Below are positions 60,760-64,000 of a stretch of 64,000 bases of DNA, piece by piece. The translations under genes were made by a program, and so were the position numbers. Each line of letters opens with the position of its first letter. Position 1 is the stretch's first letter. The stretch lies in contig JAFRCS010000006.1 of NCBI GenBank assembly GCA_017404265.1, positions 210,295 to 274,294 of the forward strand. Direction: 5' to 3'. The stretch is from Mogibacterium sp. (GTDB taxonomy: Bacteria; Bacillota; Clostridia; Peptostreptococcales; Anaerovoracaceae). The notes under the pieces were generated by a model, which saw nothing but the letters and a program-made list of their open reading frames with translations, had not been told where the DNA came from and searched no databases.

Positions 60760-61180
60760 AGCCGCCTCCCTTCGATTCTATCCGGACTACCAGCCTGTTT
60801 GGCAGGCATACTATGGTCTCGCCCGTCATTGAGATGGTGCCGTGCTTCACGCAGACCTGATTCTTGCAGGATGCCTCGGTGACCGACACCTTGCCGCCGC
60901 TGATCGTTACAACATTGTAGTAGTCGTACTGCTCGGAAGCCGGTTTATCCGGATCAGGAGCCGGCGCATCGACTTTGCCCTGCTTTGGAGCAGGGACAAT
61001 GACGACGCGGTCCTCAGCCAGCGGGTAAGTGGCATAAAGACTGCCTCCCGATTCGATGATGACCTTGGCTCCATCGCCCGCGTCCATGCGTGACATGGAG
61101 AGAGCAGCCGAAGCGGCCAGTCCTACGGCGACCAGCACTATGAAAAGTATTATGTCTGCTTTCTTTATGAACTGCTTCAA
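60740..61180 (-). CDS. NusG domain II-containing membrane-anchored protein
   Basis: 146 residues using a TTG preceded by GGAGAG; frames extend upstream, but a TATAAT (61220-61215 on the - strand) covers the upstream ATG, so that start is unlikely. One membrane segment is followed by an extracellular beta domain with SCKNQVCVKHGTIS (a Cys pair) and IVCLPNRLVVRIES, the NusG domain II pattern. In other Bacillota this protein is encoded next to Gx transporters and ApbE and may be part of flavoprotein assembly or extracytoplasmic electron transfer. Confidence 0.78.
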   Translation of the reverse strand: MKQFIKKADIILFIVLVAVGLAASAALSMSRMDAGDGAKVIIESGGSLYATYPLAEDRVVIVPAPKQGKVDAPAPDPDKPASEQYDYYNVVTISGGKVSVTEASCKNQVCVKHGTISMTGETIVCLPNRLVVRIESKGGGYDSVTS

Positions 61181-61222
61181 AACTCTCTCCGTTCGATCCA
61201 GAATAGGTAATAACATTATAAC

Positions 61223-62308
61223 ATGCGCGCACTGAGGCAAAGAAGAAAACTGAAAAAGCTGGCAGCCGCCTTGATCATGATGATCGCTTTGGCGGGAGTT
61301 TTGATGTGCGGCTGCGGTGCGGGTGCGTCCGGTGCGGAACCTGTCATGAAAGACGGCTATTACCTCGACACCATCTGCAGCGTAACGGTCTACCGCATGA
61401 CCGGCGAGGACGGGACGGTGAAGGACGCTGCGGACATGAGTGAAGAAGCGGAAGCAGCGATCGACGAATCATTTGAGCTCTGCAAGGATCTCGAATCGAA
61501 GCTCAGCAGGACCAGAGAGGACTCGGATATCGGCCGCATCAACTCCGCGAAGGGTGAGTGGACAGAAGTGAGCGCCGAGACCGTAGAGCTTATACAAAAG
61601 GGAATGGAGTACTCGCACATATCGGACGGCGACTTTGACATAACGGTCGGCGGCATCACAAAGCAGTGGGACTTCCACGCTGCGGAGGGCGAGGCAAAAC
61701 TCCCTGATGAAGAGGCTCTTGCCGAAGCCGTAAAACATATCAACTACAGAAACATTGCGATCGAGGGCAACAGGGTGAAACTGACAGACCCTGAGACAGA
61801 ACTCGATCTCGGCGGGATAGCCAAGGGATACATAGGCGACCGTATGACGGAGCTCCTCGAGAGCAAGGGAGTCGTCTCGGCGGTCATCAACCTGGGCGGT
61901 AACGTCATATGCATAGGCGGAAAAACTGATAAGGACGACTTCGTGATAGGAGTCGAGGCGCCGTTCAGCGACCGCAGCGAGATAATCGGAAAGGTCAAGG
62001 CGCGCGACAAGACGCTCGTCACATCGGGCATTTATGAACGCAGGATAGAGGTCGACGGAAAGACCTATCATCATATACTGGATACGAAGACAGGCTGGCC
62101 GGTGGAGACCGACCTTGACGCGGTGACGCTCATCGCTGATAAAGGACATTCGGCAGACATAGATGCGTTCAGCACCACATGTCTGATCAAAGGCTCGGCG
62201 GAGGGCATGGAACTCATAGAGAATACGAATGGCATAGAAGGCATATTCGTTCTTTCGAATGGAGACGTACGGACGACTGACGGGGCTGCCTTCGAAGCTG
62301 CAAAATAG
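61223..62308 (+). CDS. apbE: FAD:protein FMN transferase (ApbE), lipoprotein
   Basis: 361 residues. A basic N-terminus and hydrophobic segment end in a Cys-rich lipobox-like MCGC. Family motifs: DTICSVTVY, SHISDGDFDITVGG, LDLGGIAKGYIGDRM, VINLGGNVICIGG, HHILDTKTGWPV and IDAFSTTCLIKG (Mg-binding Asp and Thr). It splits FAD and links FMN to Thr or Ser in Dxx(S/T)GA(T/S) sites of exported proteins. A candidate target with such a motif is in the same cluster. It is divergent from the NusG-like gene, sharing only about 40 bp. Confidence 0.93.
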   Translation: MRALRQRRKLKKLAAALIMMIALAGVLMCGCGAGASGAEPVMKDGYYLDTICSVTVYRMTGEDGTVKDAADMSEEAEAAIDESFELCKDLESKLSRTREDSDIGRINSAKGEWTEVSAETVELIQKGMEYSHISDGDFDITVGGITKQWDFHAAEGEAKLPDEEALAEAVKHINYRNIAIEGNRVKLTDPETELDLGGIAKGYIGDRMTELLESKGVVSAVINLGGNVICIGGKTDKDDFVIGVEAPFSDRSEIIGKVKARDKTLVTSGIYERRIEVDGKTYHHILDTKTGWPVETDLDAVTLIADKGHSADIDAFSTTCLIKGSAEGMELIENTNGIEGIFVLSNGDVRTTDGAAFEAAK

Positions 62309-62348
62309 ATACGGAACAGGCTGACACATACAGCAAAGGAACAGCAAA

Positions 62349-63626
62349 ATGGTAAAAGTACTTGTAACGAATGATGACGGAATAGACGTACACGGTCTCA
62401 CGATACTTGTGGAAGCTCTGGCGCAGCATGCCGACGTTTACGTCGTGGCGCCTAAGGAGCAGCAGAGCGGCAAGAGCCACAGCATCACCTTCATGCGCGA
62501 GGTGACTCCGGAAGAGCGCGACGTGAAAGGCGCTGTCGCCGCGTGGGTGCTTGACGGCACCCCGGCCGACTGCGTCATGTGGGCGATAGACTATCTGAAG
62601 GATGAGCTCGGCGTCACTCCGGACTACGTCATCAGCGGCATCAATCTGGGATACAATTCGGGCCTCGCAGCCTACTATTCGGGTACCATCGCAGGAGCTA
62701 GAGAGGGAGCCATCAACAACATAAGATCGATCGCTCTTTCAGCGGGCAGCCACAAGGCAAGTCACTTCGATTACATGCTGGGCATGCTTCCGCAGCTGAT
62801 GGAGATGTCGGACAGGATCAGCCCAAGGACCATACTGAATGTGAACGCTCCGGATCTTCCGTCGTGGGACATAAAGGGTGTGCGTATTTGCGAGGCCGCG
62901 CCAAGGGGGTACGGAGTCAGATTCGGATTCCATAAGACTGAGAGCGGAAATTATCAGATGACCGGCGGCCCGGACTTTACAGATGACAAGATGCGCTACG
63001 ATATCGACTGGAACGATGCGGGCTATGTGGCGATAACTCCGCTGCCGACTTCTCTTGCAGATCCGGTCGCTTTGATGCGTCTGAAAGGGCAGACCTCCCG
63101 GAACGAATGCCTTACAGTTATAGTGGGCGCCCAGCAGAAGATGCTCGGCCGGCTGAAGAAGGCGGACAGATTCGAGAAGCGCATCACCAAACTGACTCAT
63201 GCCGTGAGCAGGATGGGTGTGCCTGTACTTCTCACGGAAGAAGGAGGTCTCGGAGAGATGCTGCCTGAACTTGCGTCATACGCAGGCGAGGCCGAGAAAG
63301 TCGAGCACGTCCATCCGGACGCGTGGACTTCCCCTGACATGGAGAAGGTCGTTTCGTCCGTCGACGTGGAGAGGGTCCTGATAGCCGGAGCGGCTTCAAA
63401 CATCGAACTGCTGCAGACGGCGCTCGGCTTCATCGAGAGGGGCTATGAGGTGACAGTTATAGAGGACTGCTGCGCGGCTTCGAAGAAGAAAGACCATGCT
63501 GTCGCGATGAAAGATCTGGAGGAAGCGGGCTGCCGTATAAGCACGCTGGAGACAGAGGTGATGCAGCTTGCTGCCTCTTGTTCTAAACAGGTGCTGGACT
63601 CCGTGAAAAACATTCTGTTTACTTGA
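62349..63626 (+). CDS. surE: SurE 5'/3'-nucleotidase fused to an isochorismatase-like domain
   Basis: 425 residues, against about 250 for normal SurE. The N-terminal part has VLVTNDDGIDVHG, QQSGKSHSIT, DGTPADCVMWA and GINLGYNSGLAAYYSGTIAGA, all SurE motifs for the metal-dependent nucleotidase. From about residue 265 a second alpha/beta domain follows (THAVSRMGVPVLLTEE, VERVLIAGAASNIELLQTAL, RGYEVTVIEDCCAASKKKDH) with the shape of the isochorismatase/cysteine hydrolase fold. The usual catalytic Cys position is Glu (SNIELL). The fused domain may be regulatory. Confidence 0.9.
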   Translation: MVKVLVTNDDGIDVHGLTILVEALAQHADVYVVAPKEQQSGKSHSITFMREVTPEERDVKGAVAAWVLDGTPADCVMWAIDYLKDELGVTPDYVISGINLGYNSGLAAYYSGTIAGAREGAINNIRSIALSAGSHKASHFDYMLGMLPQLMEMSDRISPRTILNVNAPDLPSWDIKGVRICEAAPRGYGVRFGFHKTESGNYQMTGGPDFTDDKMRYDIDWNDAGYVAITPLPTSLADPVALMRLKGQTSRNECLTVIVGAQQKMLGRLKKADRFEKRITKLTHAVSRMGVPVLLTEEGGLGEMLPELASYAGEAEKVEHVHPDAWTSPDMEKVVSSVDVERVLIAGAASNIELLQTALGFIERGYEVTVIEDCCAASKKKDHAVAMKDLEEAGCRISTLETEVMQLAASCSKQVLDSVKNILFT

Positions 63627-63651
63627 CATTGGGTGCCCGATGTTGTACTAT
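63623..63651 (+). promoter_or_regulatory. Promoter of tRNA-Thr
   Basis: TTGACA (63623-63628) and TACTAT (63646-63651) are 17 bp apart. The -35 overlaps the surE stop codon. Confidence 0.8.
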
Positions 63652-63664
63652 TTCCGTGCTATGC

Positions 63665-63742
63665 GCTGATGTAGCTCAGTAGGTAGAGCACTTCCTTGGT
63701 AAGGAAGAGGTTTCGGCAGTTCGAGTCTGCTCATCAGCTCCA
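63665..63742 (+). tRNA. tRNA-Thr (anticodon GGT)
   Basis: GCTGATG and CATCAGC form the 7-bp acceptor stem. The D arm GCTC/GAGC, anticodon arm CTTCC-TTGGTAA-GGAAG and T arm GGCAG-TTCGAGT-CTGCT fold normally; CCA is encoded. The anticodon GGT reads ACC and ACT threonine codons. The variable loop is seven bases (AGGTTTC), slightly longer than usual. It stands just before tuf, a common arrangement in Bacillota. Confidence 0.95.
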
Positions 63743-63753
63743 GGCAAACCCGC

Positions 63754-63787
63754 TTAGGGACAGGGACGCTTGTCCCTAATCTTATTC
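63754..63787 (+). terminator. Hairpin between tRNA-Thr and tuf
   Basis: TTAGGGACA (63754-63762) and TGTCCCTAA (63771-63779) form a 9-bp stem followed by TCTTATTC. It may terminate the tRNA transcript or mark a processing site. Confidence 0.6.
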
Positions 63788-63823
63788 AAAAATAACGTTA
63801 TTATTTGAAGGAGGAAGTTTTAA

Positions 63824-64000
63824 ATGGCAAAGCAGAAGTATGAGAGGACCAAACCGCATATCAACATCGGCACGATCGGCCACGTTGACCACGGCAAAAC
63901 GACTCTTACAGCAGCGATCACATCAGTACTTAACAGAAAGTACGGACTCGGCTCTGACGTAGCATTCGATCAGATCGACAAGGCACCTGAAGAGAGAGAA
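63824..64000 (+). CDS. tuf: Elongation factor Tu, 3' part outside the window
   Basis: The first 59 residues are visible. [20 protein letters not shown] is followed by [16 protein letters not shown], the GTP-binding P-loop (GHVDHGKT), and [11 protein letters not shown] leads to the switch I region. AAGGAGGAAG gives a strong ribosome binding site. EF-Tu carries aminoacyl-tRNA to the ribosome. The frame runs off the window end. Confidence 0.97.
   Translation, partial: MAKQKYERTKPHINIGTIGHVDHGKTTLTAAITSVLNRKYGLGSDVAFDQIDKAPEERE

Overview
The window looks like chromosome of an anaerobic, low-oxygen-adapted member of the Bacillota (class Clostridia). The evidence is rubredoxin, electron-bifurcating NfnAB, phosphate acetyltransferase, a one-chain PurL, FchA, nitrogenase-like proteins, strong AGGAGG-type ribosome binding sites and TATAAT promoters. 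Nearly all genes lie on the + strand. I saw no phage, insertion sequence or CRISPR array. The genus cannot be fixed from the sequence alone; an Anaerovoracaceae-like gut or oral anaerobe is a guess.

Layout. 1-10 kb is a cell-envelope block: a truncated membrane protein, a DegT-like protein on the - strand, then a co-directional run of polyprenyl-phosphate glycosyltransferase, ATP-grasp ligase, a pair of EmrE-like small transporters, a YfhO-type GT-C enzyme, an acyltransferase and a D,D-carboxypeptidase. This resembles a three-component surface glycosylation system. 10-11.2 kb is rpsF-ssb-rpsR with a structured leader. 11.2-19.2 kb holds an anchored FN3/propeller protein, an amino-acid racemase, a ketopantoate-reductase-like enzyme, a 1263-residue secreted protein with cell-wall-binding repeats and a VanZ-like protein. 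19.2-26 kb is purN-purL, a CPBP protease, FchA and a LysR regulator. 26-34.7 kb is central metabolism: a hidden 27-residue membrane peptide gene, rubredoxin, nfnAB, coaBC, an aminotransferase, pta and an acyl-CoA ligase.

34.7-46.4 kb is the most unusual part. Two tandem HypB GTPases, a thioredoxin-reductase-like flavoprotein, an ATC-hydrolase-like protein, an MFS transporter and a TM1266-like small protein precede a leader with mutually exclusive hairpins. An apparent operon follows: FecCD permease, ABC ATPase fused to a second TM1266-like domain, NifH-like, NifD-like, NifK-like and substrate-binding lipoprotein. I read it as uptake coupled to nitrogenase-like reduction of a metal complex or tetrapyrrole; the substrate is unknown.

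46.4-51.5 kb contains a 26-codon Hol-Tox-like type I toxin with a convergent candidate antitoxin RNA, divergent from uvrBA. A LexA-type box sits between the two. 51.6-62.3 kb is a two-component system followed by a surface and flavin block: VTC-domain polymerase, DUF4956 protein, a beta-helix lipoprotein whose C-terminus carries an ApbE-type flavinylation motif, GT2-GtrA fusion, phosphodiester glycosidase, Gx transporter, NusG-domain-II protein and ApbE. Two of these promoters share an 11-bp direct-repeat operator. The window ends with a SurE/isochorismatase-like fusion, tRNA-Thr(GGT) and the start of tuf.
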